Source: JANNVK01 sp031430435 (GTDB lineage: Bacteria; Acidobacteriota; Blastocatellia; Pyrinomonadales; Pyrinomonadaceae). From it: a stretch of DNA of 64,000 bases. A program made the translations under genes and the position numbers. The notes under the pieces were generated by a model. That model ran no database searches and had not been told where the DNA came from. It worked only from the letters and a program-made list of their open reading frames with translations. Below are positions 16,107-24,391 of the stretch, piece by piece. Numbering within the stretch: the first letter of the stretch is position 1; every line of letters starts with the position of its first letter. The stretch is from the NCBI GenBank assembly GCA_031430435.1, contig JANPBM010000080.1, forward strand, positions 1 through 64,000. Direction: 5' to 3'.

Positions 16107-19100
16107 ATGAAAAACTTTTCAATCAAGTTTCATTTATTGACTATTTCATTCTTGCTGGCATTATCAACATTTGCTTTTGCCCAAGAAACAGGTCAGATAA
16201 ATGGGACAGTAAAAGACCAAAATGATGCTTTAGTAAGCGGTGCAACGGTTAAAGTCAGAAACGTTGGAACCAATGCTGAACGCAACACCACAACAAACAG
16301 CAGCGGTTACTACGCGGTTACAAATCTTTTGCCGGGTCAGTATGAAGTTACAATTAACGCGACCGGTTTTAAAGCCCAAAAGATCAACTCTACTGTAAGT
16401 GTTGGCGGTTCTACAACTCAGAATGTAGATTTAAGCGTCAGTGGAACAGTTGATACCGTAGATATTGTGTCAACCGGAATTGCCGAAGTTAATACAACCG
16501 ATCAAGTGCAATCCACACTTATCACCGGAGAACAAATTGCAAGTCTTCCGGTTATCAACAATAACCCATACAGTTTAGCGACACTTGCGCCAAACATATC
16601 GACTAACGATCCGGGCGGGAACGGAGTAGGTGTTTCAATCAACGGACAAAGATCGGCAAGCACCAGTATTTTACTTGACGGGACCGAAAATTCAAATGTT
16701 TTTTCTGCCATAGTCGGACAAACGATTCCCCAAGATGCCGTTGGAGAGTTCCGTATTGTAACTAACAGTTTTAGTGCAGAATATGGTCGTGCATCAGGCG
16801 GTATCGTCAGTGTTTCCACCAGAGGCGGAACCAATAAATTCAGACTCAACGCTTTTGCTCAAAACCGTAACTCGGCATTGTCTTCAAACGGATTTGCCAG
16901 AAATGCAAGCGGACAAGATCAGATTATTTATAATCGTAACCAAGACGGTGTCACTTTTAGCGGTCCGATTATTAAAGATAAACTGTTTTTCTTGAACTCA
17001 TTACAATCGACCAGAGTAAGAAGCAGCGGAAGCGTTTTGGCTTGGGTTCCGACCACAGCGCTTATAAATTCTGCGGCAGTAAATACCAGAGCGTTTTTTA
17101 CCGCATACGGAAAATTGAAGGCAACGCCAACCGGACAAGTTGATGCGGATGGCTTCCGACTGGTAAGTTACAACGCTCCGGCTAACGGCGGCGGTGGAAC
17201 TCCTGTCAACGATATCAATAATGTATCCAGAATTGATTGGACTATCAGTGATAAAACTTCTTTATACGGGAGTTGGAAATACAATCGTACAGATAATTTG
17301 GCAGGAACCGCAACAAACAGCCCGTATGAAGGATACGACGGTTCAACAAAAGGTAGAAATAATAATTTTCAAGGCGCCTTTACTCATTTGTTTACAAGCA
17401 ATCTGATTTTTGACGCAAAAGTCAGTTATTCACGTCTTGTCGGCTCAGTTGCATTATCACAATCTGCGGCGACCCCGACACTTTACTTGTTTGGTTCTTT
17501 CGGGGCTGTAAATAATATTGACGGAAATCCATATGCGTTACCGGGATTTGCTCCGTTTTCACCGGGTGGCGGGTTGCCGATTTTTGGAACACAACAAATT
17601 TTGGATGCCAAACCAAACCTTAGCTGGACGACAGGAAGCCACAGTTTCAGATTTGGAGCGCAGTATGTTTTCATTCAAGATAAGGAGCGTTTCGGAGCTT
17701 ATGAAGGTGCAAGCTACTTTTTGAGTTCAGGAGCAAACTTTGCAACGGCGTTAGCAAACTTTACTGCCGGAAATGCACAACTTATTAACGTTGCGATTGA
17801 CCCGCAAGGAAAAACACCGGGCGGAACAATCAATCTACCGGTCAAATCTCCAAATTTTCAAAGAACCAATCGGTTTCAAGAGTATGCCTTTTATGCGATG
17901 GATAATTGGAGAGTTTTTTCTAATTTGAGTTTAAATCTTGGTTTAAGATATGAATATAACGGACCGCAAAAATCACAAGAAGGATTAGATTCCAACTTTT
18001 TCTTGGGATCCGGTGCCAATATTTTTGAACAAATTCGTAACGGCGGAGTAAAAGTAGCTTCTACAAATGGCGGACTTTGGGCACCGGATAGAAATAATTT
18101 CGGACCAAGATTAGGATTTGCTTGGGATATTACAGGCGACGGTAAAACAAGTTTGCGTGGCGGATACGGAGTCGGTTACGAACGTAACTTTGGTAATGTA
18201 ACTTTTAACGTTATCCAAAACCCGCCTTTCTATGCGGTTCTTTCGGCACCGTCACCGATTAGCGTAAGTAATTTCGGAGCATTGGCAGGCACAGGCACAG
18301 CACCATTGCCAAGATCAAGTTTGCGGTATGTTCGCGAAGATATTCGCAACGCTTACGCGCATCAATGGAGTTTATCGGTTCAAAGAGAAATTGCCAGATC
18401 GACCACGTTAAATATTGAATATGCAGGTTCGGCAGGCAGAAAAGGTTACACTTTGGAAAACATCAATCGTGCCGGAACCGGTCTGCGTTACTTGAACAGT
18501 AATACTTCAACAACGTGTCCGACCGGAATTGCACCGAATAACCGTTTGAATTGTCAGTATTCAAATATCAACACCCGTGGTAACAATGGTTACAACAACA
18601 ACAATTCGATATCTGCTTCGTTTGAAAGCAATAATTTGCTTGGCACGGGTTCATCGACAGTTTTACGTTACACATATGCTGTCAACAAAGACAACTTGAG
18701 TTCAACATTCAGTAATTCAGCCAATAACTTTAACCTTGGTTTATTGGATCCGTTTAATCCGAGTTTAGATTACGGTTTTTCTGATGCCGACACAAGACAT
18801 CGTTTTGTCGGTTCAGTTGTTTATCCTGTCCCGTTCAAATTTGAAAACGGTGCTGCCAATACAGTATTAGGCGGTTGGAACATTAGTTCAATTATGTCGA
18901 TTGAGAGCGGTGCTCCGTTTACAATCTTTGATTGTACTAATGCAAGTGCCACGACTTGTATTCGTTTGCAAAATAACAACGCTACAAGACTTACGTTTAA
19001 CGGAACTCGCGTTCAAACGGGTCCGAACAATTTCAATTTTATTGATTTGACCGGCGTTACTCCGACAACATTTTCAGATGTTTCAGGTGGAACAGAAGTT

Positions 19101-19355
19101 GGACCTTTCCCGGCTGATATGCAAAGACGTAACTCTTATAGAAGACCGGGTTTTTGGAATGTTGATATGAGTGTGTTTAAAGTCTTCAGTTTAACGGAAC
19201 GCTATAAACTGCAGATTCGCGCTGATGCATTTAATGTATTCAATCACGCCAATTTATTTGTAAACGGTGCAACTGCCGATGTTACAAATGGTGCTGTAAG
19301 TGCTTCTAAAGGTGGTGTTAGATTTGCTCAAGTAGAACTTAGATTCACTTTCTAA
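16107..19355 (+). CDS. Oar-like TonB-dependent receptor with carboxypeptidase-regulatory domain
   Basis: The 1082-residue outer-membrane protein has a signal peptide (ends AFAQ, about residue 26), a carboxypeptidase-regulatory-like Ig domain (residues 30-115: GQINGTVKDQNDALVSGATV, GYYAVTNLLPGQY), a plug domain (about 130-250, with SINGQRSASTSILLDG and EYGRASGG) and a long beta-barrel ending in RFTF with a C-terminal Phe. Such Oar-type receptors are strongly expanded in acidobacteria and take up or export large substrates with TonB energy; the substrate is unknown. GAGGT precedes the ATG. A terminator follows, and a possible -24/-12 promoter precedes. Confidence 0.9.
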   Translation: MKNFSIKFHLLTISFLLALSTFAFAQETGQINGTVKDQNDALVSGATVKVRNVGTNAERNTTTNSSGYYAVTNLLPGQYEVTINATGFKAQKINSTVSVGGSTTQNVDLSVSGTVDTVDIVSTGIAEVNTTDQVQSTLITGEQIASLPVINNNPYSLATLAPNISTNDPGGNGVGVSINGQRSASTSILLDGTENSNVFSAIVGQTIPQDAVGEFRIVTNSFSAEYGRASGGIVSVSTRGGTNKFRLNAFAQNRNSALSSNGFARNASGQDQIIYNRNQDGVTFSGPIIKDKLFFLNSLQSTRVRSSGSVLAWVPTTALINSAAVNTRAFFTAYGKLKATPTGQVDADGFRLVSYNAPANGGGGTPVNDINNVSRIDWTISDKTSLYGSWKYNRTDNLAGTATNSPYEGYDGSTKGRNNNFQGAFTHLFTSNLIFDAKVSYSRLVGSVALSQSAATPTLYLFGSFGAVNNIDGNPYALPGFAPFSPGGGLPIFGTQQILDAKPNLSWTTGSHSFRFGAQYVFIQDKERFGAYEGASYFLSSGANFATALANFTAGNAQLINVAIDPQGKTPGGTINLPVKSPNFQRTNRFQEYAFYAMDNWRVFSNLSLNLGLRYEYNGPQKSQEGLDSNFFLGSGANIFEQIRNGGVKVASTNGGLWAPDRNNFGPRLGFAWDITGDGKTSLRGGYGVGYERNFGNVTFNVIQNPPFYAVLSAPSPISVSNFGALAGTGTAPLPRSSLRYVREDIRNAYAHQWSLSVQREIARSTTLNIEYAGSAGRKGYTLENINRAGTGLRYLNSNTSTTCPTGIAPNNRLNCQYSNINTRGNNGYNNNNSISASFESNNLLGTGSSTVLRYTYAVNKDNLSSTFSNSANNFNLGLLDPFNPSLDYGFSDADTRHRFVGSVVYPVPFKFENGAANTVLGGWNISSIMSIESGAPFTIFDCTNASATTCIRLQNNNATRLTFNGTRVQTGPNNFNFIDLTGVTPTTFSDVSGGTEVGPFPADMQRRNSYRRPGFWNVDMSVFKVFSLTERYKLQIRADAFNVFNHANLFVNGATADVTNGAVSASKGGVRFAQVELRFTF

Positions 19356-19385
19356 GAATTATTTTTGCAGACTTTGCAGTAAATT

Positions 19386-19416
19386 ATAGGGAAGCCCAAA
19401 AGGTTTCCCTATTTTT
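19386..19416 (+). terminator. Rho-independent terminator
   Basis: ATAGGGAAGCC (19386-19396) pairs with GGTTTCCCTAT (19402-19412) with one wobble, followed by five T. It ends the TonB-receptor transcript. Confidence 0.85.
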
Positions 19417-19424
19417 GTAAGTAT

Positions 19425-20810
19425 ATGAAAAAATTAGTATTTATTTTATTGTTAGGTTGCAGTTCGGTCTTCGGGCAGAATGCAAAAATTAACTATTTAA
19501 CTTTCCAAGAAGTTAAACCGATATTGGAAACACTTAAATCTTCGTTGCCGCCGGAACTTAAGGATGTAAAAAACGAGTCGCAATGGTCGGATTGGGTAAA
19601 AAAAAGTGATTCAAGTATTCGGCAAAGATTGGAACTCGGTGATGAAGATTCGATTGTTAATCAATTTTTGTTCGGGAATTCATACACCAAGCAACCGCGT
19701 TTAACCGAAACTGAAATAAACCGCTTGGCTCAAGAAAAATCAAAAGACGCGGTGAAACTTTACGAAGAAGTTTTACGCGACAGGCTCGAAGACTACGCCA
19801 AAGTCGTTGTTTCACCAATCAATAACGAGCGAATGAGTTATGCCCGTGATTATTTCAGAAAAAAAATCGGCGTTGAATTGAATACGCCCGAAGGTAAAAT
19901 TGAAATCAAGAAAATCGTGATTGCCTCGCTTATCAGAGTAATTAACGAAGCAAAAAATTACACCGCAATCATCGACCAAACTCGGAACAGCCGAGACGAG
20001 AGCTTTATTGCCCGTTCGGCGGTTTATCAGGCTCGCGGCTTGTCATCGGACACTTCGTTGAAACCGAACTTTGCCATCGAATCGGCAATCAAGCAAATTA
20101 AAGAAAAAGGATTGATGAGCGGAGTTTTGCGGGTTGCGATTGTCGGTCCGGGACTTGATTTTACCGACAAAGATCAAGGTTACGATTTTTATCCGCCGCA
20201 GTCGATTCAGCCTTTTGCGGTCATTGACAGTCTTTTCAAACTTAAATTGGCTGTTGCAAAAAATTTGAAAATAGACACTTACGATTTAAGCCCGAAAGTT
20301 AATTCGCACATCGCAAGTTTGGTCGAAAGAGCCAAGAAAAATCAGCCGTATCAGATTCAACTGCCTTTAATTTCCGACACAAACTGGTCAAGCGGGTTTA
20401 TTGATTATTGGACAGGTTTCGGCAATTTTGTCGGCAAACAAACACCGCCGATTGCGGTTCCGGCAAACTTGAAAACTTTAAGATTACGAGCCGTTTCGGT
20501 AAACTCGGAATATCTTGCGAAAATAAAGCCGTTTGATACAAATATCGTTGTGCAAAGTCCGTTGTTACTCGAAAAAGATAAATATGACTTGATTATCGGC
20601 ACCAATATTTTTGTTTATTACGGCGAATTTGAAAAAGCATTAGTGATGAAGAATTTAGACAAAATGTTGCGAAAAGGCGGAATAGTTTTATCGAACGATG
20701 CTTTAACCGAAGTTCCGACAACAAATTTGCGTAAAATCGGACAAACCGAAACGTTTTATTCGGATAAAAAAATTGACGGTGATTTAGTGATTTGGTATCA
20801 AAAAAAGTAA
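19425..20810 (+). CDS. Secreted protein with methyltransferase-like domain
   Basis: The 461-residue protein has a signal peptide (MKKLVFILLLGCSSVFGQ in outline), a helical, charged region (about 25-210) and a C-terminal Rossmann-like part. RVAIVGPGLDFTDKDQGYD (near 235) looks like a SAM-binding motif I, and YDLIIGTNIFVYYGEFE (near 390) followed by MLRKGGIVLSND resembles motifs of CheR-like methyltransferases. A methyltransferase in an exported protein would be odd since SAM is cytosolic. Either the fold serves another role or the N-terminus is an anchor. It abuts moaB with a 1-bp overlap (TAATG). Confidence 0.7.
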   Translation: MKKLVFILLLGCSSVFGQNAKINYLTFQEVKPILETLKSSLPPELKDVKNESQWSDWVKKSDSSIRQRLELGDEDSIVNQFLFGNSYTKQPRLTETEINRLAQEKSKDAVKLYEEVLRDRLEDYAKVVVSPINNERMSYARDYFRKKIGVELNTPEGKIEIKKIVIASLIRVINEAKNYTAIIDQTRNSRDESFIARSAVYQARGLSSDTSLKPNFAIESAIKQIKEKGLMSGVLRVAIVGPGLDFTDKDQGYDFYPPQSIQPFAVIDSLFKLKLAVAKNLKIDTYDLSPKVNSHIASLVERAKKNQPYQIQLPLISDTNWSSGFIDYWTGFGNFVGKQTPPIAVPANLKTLRLRAVSVNSEYLAKIKPFDTNIVVQSPLLLEKDKYDLIIGTNIFVYYGEFEKALVMKNLDKMLRKGGIVLSNDALTEVPTTNLRKIGQTETFYSDKKIDGDLVIWYQKK

Positions 20811-21280
20811 TGAAAATAAAAGCTGTGGCGATTACCGTGAGCGATTCCCGAAAGCCTGCAAATGATGTTTCGGGCGAAATTTTGGTTGAATGTTTGTACG
20901 AAATCGAGGCTGAAATTGTGGATAAACTTATTGTTTCCGATGATTTGGAAAGTTTAATCGAAACACTTAAAACCCAATCGACACGGGCGAACTTGATTAT
21001 CACAACCGGCGGAACAGGTTTTTCGCCGCGTGATAATACGCCCGAAGCGACACGCCGCGTGATCGAACGCGAAGCCCAAGGTTTAGCCGAAGCGATGCGG
21101 TTTGAAACATCCAAACTAACCCCGACCGCCATGCTTTCGCGCGGAATGTGCGGAATTCGCGGAAGTTGTTTGATTATAAATTTTCCGGGTTCGCCGAAAG
21201 CCGTGCGGGAATGCTTCGACGTTATCAAAGCCGTTCTTCCGCACGCCGTTAAACTTTTGGCAGGGAATTCGGAGCATTAA
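20810..21280 (+). CDS. moaB: Molybdenum cofactor biosynthesis protein of the MoaB/Mog family
   Basis: The 156-residue protein is a MoCF_biosynth domain: TVSDSR at residues 9-14, TTGGTGFSPRD at 65-75, RGMCGIRGSCLIINFPGSPKAV near 115-137 (given in outline). The family adenylylates molybdopterin before molybdate insertion (Mog) or is a close homologue (MoaB). The ATG at 20810 overlaps the upstream stop in TAATG, arguing for coupling. No other molybdenum-cofactor genes are in the window. It is the last host gene before attL. Confidence 0.87.
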   Translation: MKIKAVAITVSDSRKPANDVSGEILVECLYEIEAEIVDKLIVSDDLESLIETLKTQSTRANLIITTGGTGFSPRDNTPEATRRVIEREAQGLAEAMRFETSKLTPTAMLSRGMCGIRGSCLIINFPGSPKAVRECFDVIKAVLPHAVKLLAGNSEH

Positions 21281-21308
21281 AAAAGTCTCGACTTTCATCG
21301 AAACTTTT
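21281..21308 (-). terminator. Displaced tRNA-Leu terminator next to attL
   Basis: Read leftward, AAAAGT at the right end and ACTTTT at the left end, each with an inner TCGA, form an imperfect hairpin followed by T-rich sequence. It sits just beyond the tRNA 3' fragment at attL, so it was probably the terminator of tRNA-Leu before integration. It may also help end moaB transcription. Confidence 0.5.
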
Positions 21309-21316
21309 AATATTTT

Positions 21317-21331
21317 ATGGTGCTTGGGGCG
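21317..21331. repeat. attL, 15-bp core
   Basis: ATGGTGCTTGGGGCG is identical to 38625-38639, which is the 3' end (including CCA) of tRNA-Leu. The two copies bound the integrated element, and the integrase gene begins 67 bp away. Confidence 0.9.
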
Positions 21332-21397
21332 AGTAATCAAGCATCTTTCCAACTTCAACAAACAAACAACTTACCCACCGCACAATTTATTTCGTGC

Positions 21398-22633
21398 CTA
21401 GATTGTGCCTGCCAGTCTAATTTTTTCAATGAATTTCTCGCAATCTATTTCGTTGTTTTTCACTTCAAAATATATCTTTTCCAAAAGCTCATTCACGTTT
21501 TCGGTTGTGTTTTCTATCGCTTGCATCGCACGTTTTCGGCTTTCGGGTCGGGCGTGTGAATATCGCATCACGATTTCTTTGTCTGAATGTCCCGTGAAAC
21601 TTTGGATTGTCGCTAAATCAATGCCGGCTTGTTGCAGTCGGGTTGTGAAAGTGTGTCGTGCGTCGTGCAAGATGATTCCGTCCGTTTCGTATCGTCCGTA
21701 TTTTACGCCGCAGGTTTCACACGCGGTTTTTAAGATTCGATAAAACTTTTGCGTGGTCGTGCCGTTTTTCGTGAAAATATAATCGCTCGCAGAATCTTCG
21801 CGGCGTTCGCGGAAAATCCGCAGAACAGTTTCGGGCAACGGCGACAAATAAGAAACCGAATCCGTTTTTGTTCTGACAACTTTCAGCGTTTTTGTTTTTT
21901 CGTCTAAATCTGCCCATCGCAATTTTGCAATTTCACCGTGTCGCATTCCCGTTAAAAGTGCAGTTTCAAAAATCTGCCCGACACGCCGCCGAGCGTGAAA
22001 TGCAAAATAATTTTCTTTGCTCGCTCGCAATTTATTTAATTCACCGAGTATCTTTTTCTTTTCCGCATCCGACACAACTCTTTCGCGTCCGCGTGTGTTG
22101 GCTTTCAAGTGCGGAATTTTCGGACAAATCCAATTTTCAAGTTCGCTGAAAAATTCGTGTGCTTTGTGCAAAGTTGACGCGATGCAAACCATTTCACGAT
22201 TCACCGTTTGCGGTGCCACAAATCCGCCGCGATTCGTTTTATCTTTTCTACGATCGTTCACAAATTCGCGTAAATGTGCGGTTGTCAATTCGGTTATTCG
22301 CAAATCGTTCGGCATCAATTCAAGAAAATAATGCAAAACTCGTTTGGTTAATTCGCGTTGTTTGCGTTCGGTGATTGATTCTATCCGTAAATCAAACAGC
22401 TCTTGAATTGTCGGACTTTTAACGGCGTTCGGTAAATCGAACTTCTTTTCTTTTTCGAGCAATTTCAGTTTTGCGATAACATTTTCCGCGTCGAGCTTGC
22501 TCACAAAACCTTTTTCACGGATTCGCTTTCCGCCAAAATAAACATCTATTTTATAACTGAAATACTTTCCTTTTTTCGCGTCGAACTTCCAAGCCGTTTT
22601 CGCCGTGTCCGAATAAACCTTTGTGATTGCCAT
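21398..22633 (-). CDS. int: Tyrosine-type site-specific integrase
   Basis: The 411-residue protein has an N-terminal arm-binding region (about 1-70), a SAM-like core-binding domain (about 75-175) and the catalytic domain: Arg in LLTGMRHGEIAKLRW near 231, HDARHTF near 323, GHSD, and the nucleophile Tyr of VMRYSHAR near 357. It would recombine attP with the tRNA-Leu 3' end; its gene lies next to attL. The ATG at 22633 is preferred over an in-frame GTG three codons upstream. Confidence 0.95.
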   Translation of the reverse strand: MAITKVYSDTAKTAWKFDAKKGKYFSYKIDVYFGGKRIREKGFVSKLDAENVIAKLKLLEKEKKFDLPNAVKSPTIQELFDLRIESITERKQRELTKRVLHYFLELMPNDLRITELTTAHLREFVNDRRKDKTNRGGFVAPQTVNREMVCIASTLHKAHEFFSELENWICPKIPHLKANTRGRERVVSDAEKKKILGELNKLRASKENYFAFHARRRVGQIFETALLTGMRHGEIAKLRWADLDEKTKTLKVVRTKTDSVSYLSPLPETVLRIFRERREDSASDYIFTKNGTTTQKFYRILKTACETCGVKYGRYETDGIILHDARHTFTTRLQQAGIDLATIQSFTGHSDKEIVMRYSHARPESRKRAMQAIENTTENVNELLEKIYFEVKNNEIDCEKFIEKIRLAGTI

Positions 22634-22668
22634 AATTAACACCGCGTGTTACGGACGCAACAAAACTT

Positions 22669-23091
22669 TCAAATTTTTTTGAACGAATGTAAAACGTGCG
22701 TTACAACGCCGAAAACTTCGCACGAATCTTTAGTTGAAACGTGAATAATCGAGTAATCACGATTTGACGGAATGAGCCGCAAACCGTTTCGGAAAGGTTG
22801 AAAGTTTTTGATCGTAAACTTTCCGTTGATTTCAATCAAAACTTTATCGCCGGCGTTCGCTTGCAAATTTCGATTGACAATCAACCAATCGCCCGACTTG
22901 ATTTCCGTGTTCATCGAATCGCCGTTTGCTTGAATCAAAAATACGCCCGCATCGCCGCCCGTCAAAAATTCGTTCAGGTCAATGCGTTCTAAACTTCGTT
23001 CGACTTCGCACGGTTCGCCTGCCGAAGCAAAACCGAGCATCGAAATCAAAACGGATTTTTCGCCGCGAGGTTTGAGAGAATAAATTTCCAT
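22669..23091 (-). CDS. S24 LexA/UmuD-like autoprotease without DNA-binding domain
   Basis: The 140-residue protein is just a LexA/UmuD-type C-terminal domain: a likely cleavage site in FASAGEP (Ala24-Gly25), catalytic Ser59 in NGDSM, and catalytic Lys95 in FTIKNF. There is no helix-turn-helix. It is translationally coupled (TAATG) to the upstream ribbon-helix-helix protein, which suggests that the pair replaces a one-piece CI/LexA-like repressor: RHH for DNA binding, S24 for SOS-linked switching. That joint role is inferred. A UmuD-like role in mutagenesis is less likely as no umuC is near. Confidence 0.85.
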   Translation of the reverse strand: MEIYSLKPRGEKSVLISMLGFASAGEPCEVERSLERIDLNEFLTGGDAGVFLIQANGDSMNTEIKSGDWLIVNRNLQANAGDKVLIEINGKFTIKNFQPFRNGLRLIPSNRDYSIIHVSTKDSCEVFGVVTHVLHSFKKI

Positions 23092-23339
23092 TACGCCGTT
23101 TTCCTTTGTTCATTTTCCGATTCCAATACTTCCATCGGTTTGTTTGATTTGCCCGAAAGTTCGCCGATTAACTGTAATCGTTCGCGGTCAAGCCGTATAT
23201 TTTCCAGTCCGTAATAACTCGTTAAAATTGCTTCTAACTGCTTGACGGAACTTCGTTTGCATCGTTTCGCATCTTCATCGACGGCTTTCCAAAGTTGTTT
23301 CGGAAACCTAATCGAACGCGGTTGTTCATCTTCATTCAT
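23091..23339 (-). CDS. Ribbon-helix-helix DNA-binding protein, likely element repressor
   Basis: The 82-residue protein begins with an Arc/MetJ-like pattern: a short strand (RSIRFPKQLWKAVDEDAKR) followed by two helices, with a SSVKQLEAIL turn. RHH dimers bind tandem operator boxes in the DNA major groove. It is encoded directly before the S24 protease with overlapping TAATG. Its own promoter region contains ATACC boxes spaced by 11 bp, so autoregulation is likely. Confidence 0.75.
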   Translation of the reverse strand: MNEDEQPRSIRFPKQLWKAVDEDAKRCKRSSVKQLEAILTSYYGLENIRLDRERLQLIGELSGKSNKPMEVLESENEQRKTA

Positions 23340-23356
23340 ACTTTTATAAATTACTA

Positions 23357-23383
23357 ATACCGCAATGATACCAAAGTTATACT
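23357..23383. promoter_or_regulatory. Operator cluster L: three ATACC boxes at 11-bp pitch
   Basis: ATACC starts at 23357 and 23368, with a related ATACT at 23379, each exactly 11 bp apart. Read on the minus strand these are GGTAT boxes. They overlap the presumed promoter of the RHH-S24 operon. Confidence 0.6.
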
Positions 23384-23392
23384 ATTTTACAA
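23365..23392 (-). promoter_or_regulatory. Candidate promoter of the RHH-S24 operon
   Basis: On the minus strand TTGTAA (23387-23392) and TATCAT (23365-23370) are 16 bp apart, in the sigma-70 manner. The -10 overlaps one of the 11-bp-spaced boxes. Confidence 0.4.
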
Positions 23393-23414
23393 CGAGTTTG
23401 TTTAATACTGTTTT

Positions 23415-23467
23415 GGTATTGACTTGGTATATTAAATGTTTTATAGTCTTGGTATTGGTTTAATACC
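23415..23467. promoter_or_regulatory. Operator cluster R: GGTAT boxes over the early promoter
   Basis: GGTAT starts at 23415 and 23426, 11 bp apart, overlapping the -35. TTGGTATT (23449-23456) and AATACCAA (23462-23469) form a perfect inverted pair with a 5-nt spacer over the expected transcription start. Confidence 0.6.
23419..23447 (+). promoter_or_regulatory. Sigma-70-type early promoter
   Basis: TTGACT (23419-23424) and TATAGT (23442-23447) are separated by 17 bp. Transcription would begin near 23454 and read the small RHH gene at 23480 and the whole early operon. Confidence 0.7.
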
Positions 23468-23479
23468 AAAATAAAATAT

Positions 23480-23659
23480 ATGACAAATACAGATACAAAT
23501 ACACAAAACACAACCACAGCCGAAACAGCATTCAGCGTTCGCATTCCAAAAGATTTACTTGAAAAACTTGATGTTGACGCAAAACTAAACGGTCGCAGTC
23601 GCAACGCACATTTAACGTTTTTATTGAAAGAACGTTTTGCAACTGAGGTGAAAAAATGA
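23480..23659 (+). CDS. Small ribbon-helix-helix protein (Arc-like), head of the early operon
   Basis: This 59-residue gene has a Thr/Asn-rich N-terminus and then a clear Arc/Mnt-type RHH core: FSVRIPKDLLEKLD strand and first helix, then GRSRNAHLTFLLKERF. It is the second RHH protein of the element, encoded divergently from the first across the operator region. A Cro- or early-regulator-like role is inferred. Its stop overlaps the next start (ATGA). Confidence 0.78.
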   Translation: MTNTDTNTQNTTTAETAFSVRIPKDLLEKLDVDAKLNGRSRNAHLTFLLKERFATEVKK

Positions 23660-24297
23660 CATTTCAAGAAGCATTAAAAACAGTCTCGCAAGAATTTCAA
23701 GAACAGGTTGCACGTTGGCAAAAACAAAACTGGTTGTTTGATTTGGTTGAACGTCCGGAACCAAACAAAACAAATAAACCGCTTGTTTATGAATGGACAG
23801 CCGAAAAAATGTTCAACGTTGCCGACAATCTGACAATGTTGACCGCATCAAATCTGCACGGTCTTTTACTTGAAATTATTGCGAAAGAAGAGTTTTACAC
23901 CGAAACACCCAAAACACCCGAAACATCGGAAAAAGTAAAACCGATAGTCGTTTATCGAAATTGCCGCGTTGAATTATCCGACACGGAAGTTCAAGAACGC
24001 GGACAGCAACTTATCAAAGCACTCGACGATAAAGACGCGGAAATTTCAGACTTTGCGTCTGTCAAAGATGTTCACAAATCGAAAGTGAAAAAGTTTGACA
24101 ACCAAGTGCAACAATTTCGCCACGCCATCGCTCAAAAATCCGAATATCGTTTTATCGAATGTTTTCAAAACTTTAACTATCACGAATCAAAAGTTACGGT
24201 TTGCCGTGCCGACACAGGCGAGATTTTAGAAGAGCGTGCAATGTTGGAAAGCGAACGTCAACAAACGTTATTTAAAAGTGAAGGTGAAACGGAATGA
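23656..24297 (+). CDS. Hypothetical early protein
   Basis: I do not recognise this 213-residue protein. It is hydrophilic, mostly helical, rich in Gln, Glu and Lys, with no signal or membrane segment. The middle (about 100-160) may form a coiled coil. It overlaps its neighbours by 4 bp on both sides (ATGA), so it is embedded in the early operon. A DNA-metabolism or host-takeover role is only a guess from context. Confidence 0.7.
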   Translation: MTFQEALKTVSQEFQEQVARWQKQNWLFDLVERPEPNKTNKPLVYEWTAEKMFNVADNLTMLTASNLHGLLLEIIAKEEFYTETPKTPETSEKVKPIVVYRNCRVELSDTEVQERGQQLIKALDDKDAEISDFASVKDVHKSKVKKFDNQVQQFRHAIAQKSEYRFIECFQNFNYHESKVTVCRADTGEILEERAMLESERQQTLFKSEGETE

Positions 24298-24386
24298 CAT
24301 CAATACTTACGACATTATTATTCTTTGCGGCGGCAGTAGTTTTTGTTTTCTGCTTGTGGCTGTTTTTTGAGGAAGATGACGACTAA
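24294..24386 (+). CDS. Very small single-pass membrane protein
   Basis: This 30-residue frame starts at an ATG that overlaps the previous stop (ATGA). It has one hydrophobic segment (LLFFAAAVVFVFCLWLFF) and an acidic tail EEDDD. The operon position and the membrane-like composition support it despite the length. Function unknown. Confidence 0.55.
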   Translation: MTSILTTLLFFAAAVVFVFCLWLFFEEDDD

Positions 24387-24391
24387 AAATT

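Noticed and set aside
21317..21340. A second tRNA at attL
   Set aside because: Only the 3' 15 bases of tRNA-Leu match; no stem partner or anticodon arm follows.
22669..23091. UmuD of an error-prone polymerase pair
   Set aside because: The S24 domain matches UmuD, but no umuC is adjacent, and the gene is coupled to an RHH gene in a phage switch region.
23377..23667. Minus-strand ORF of 96 codons antisense to the small RHH gene
   Set aside because: It covers the operator and promoter region and the opposite strand has the clear RHH motif.
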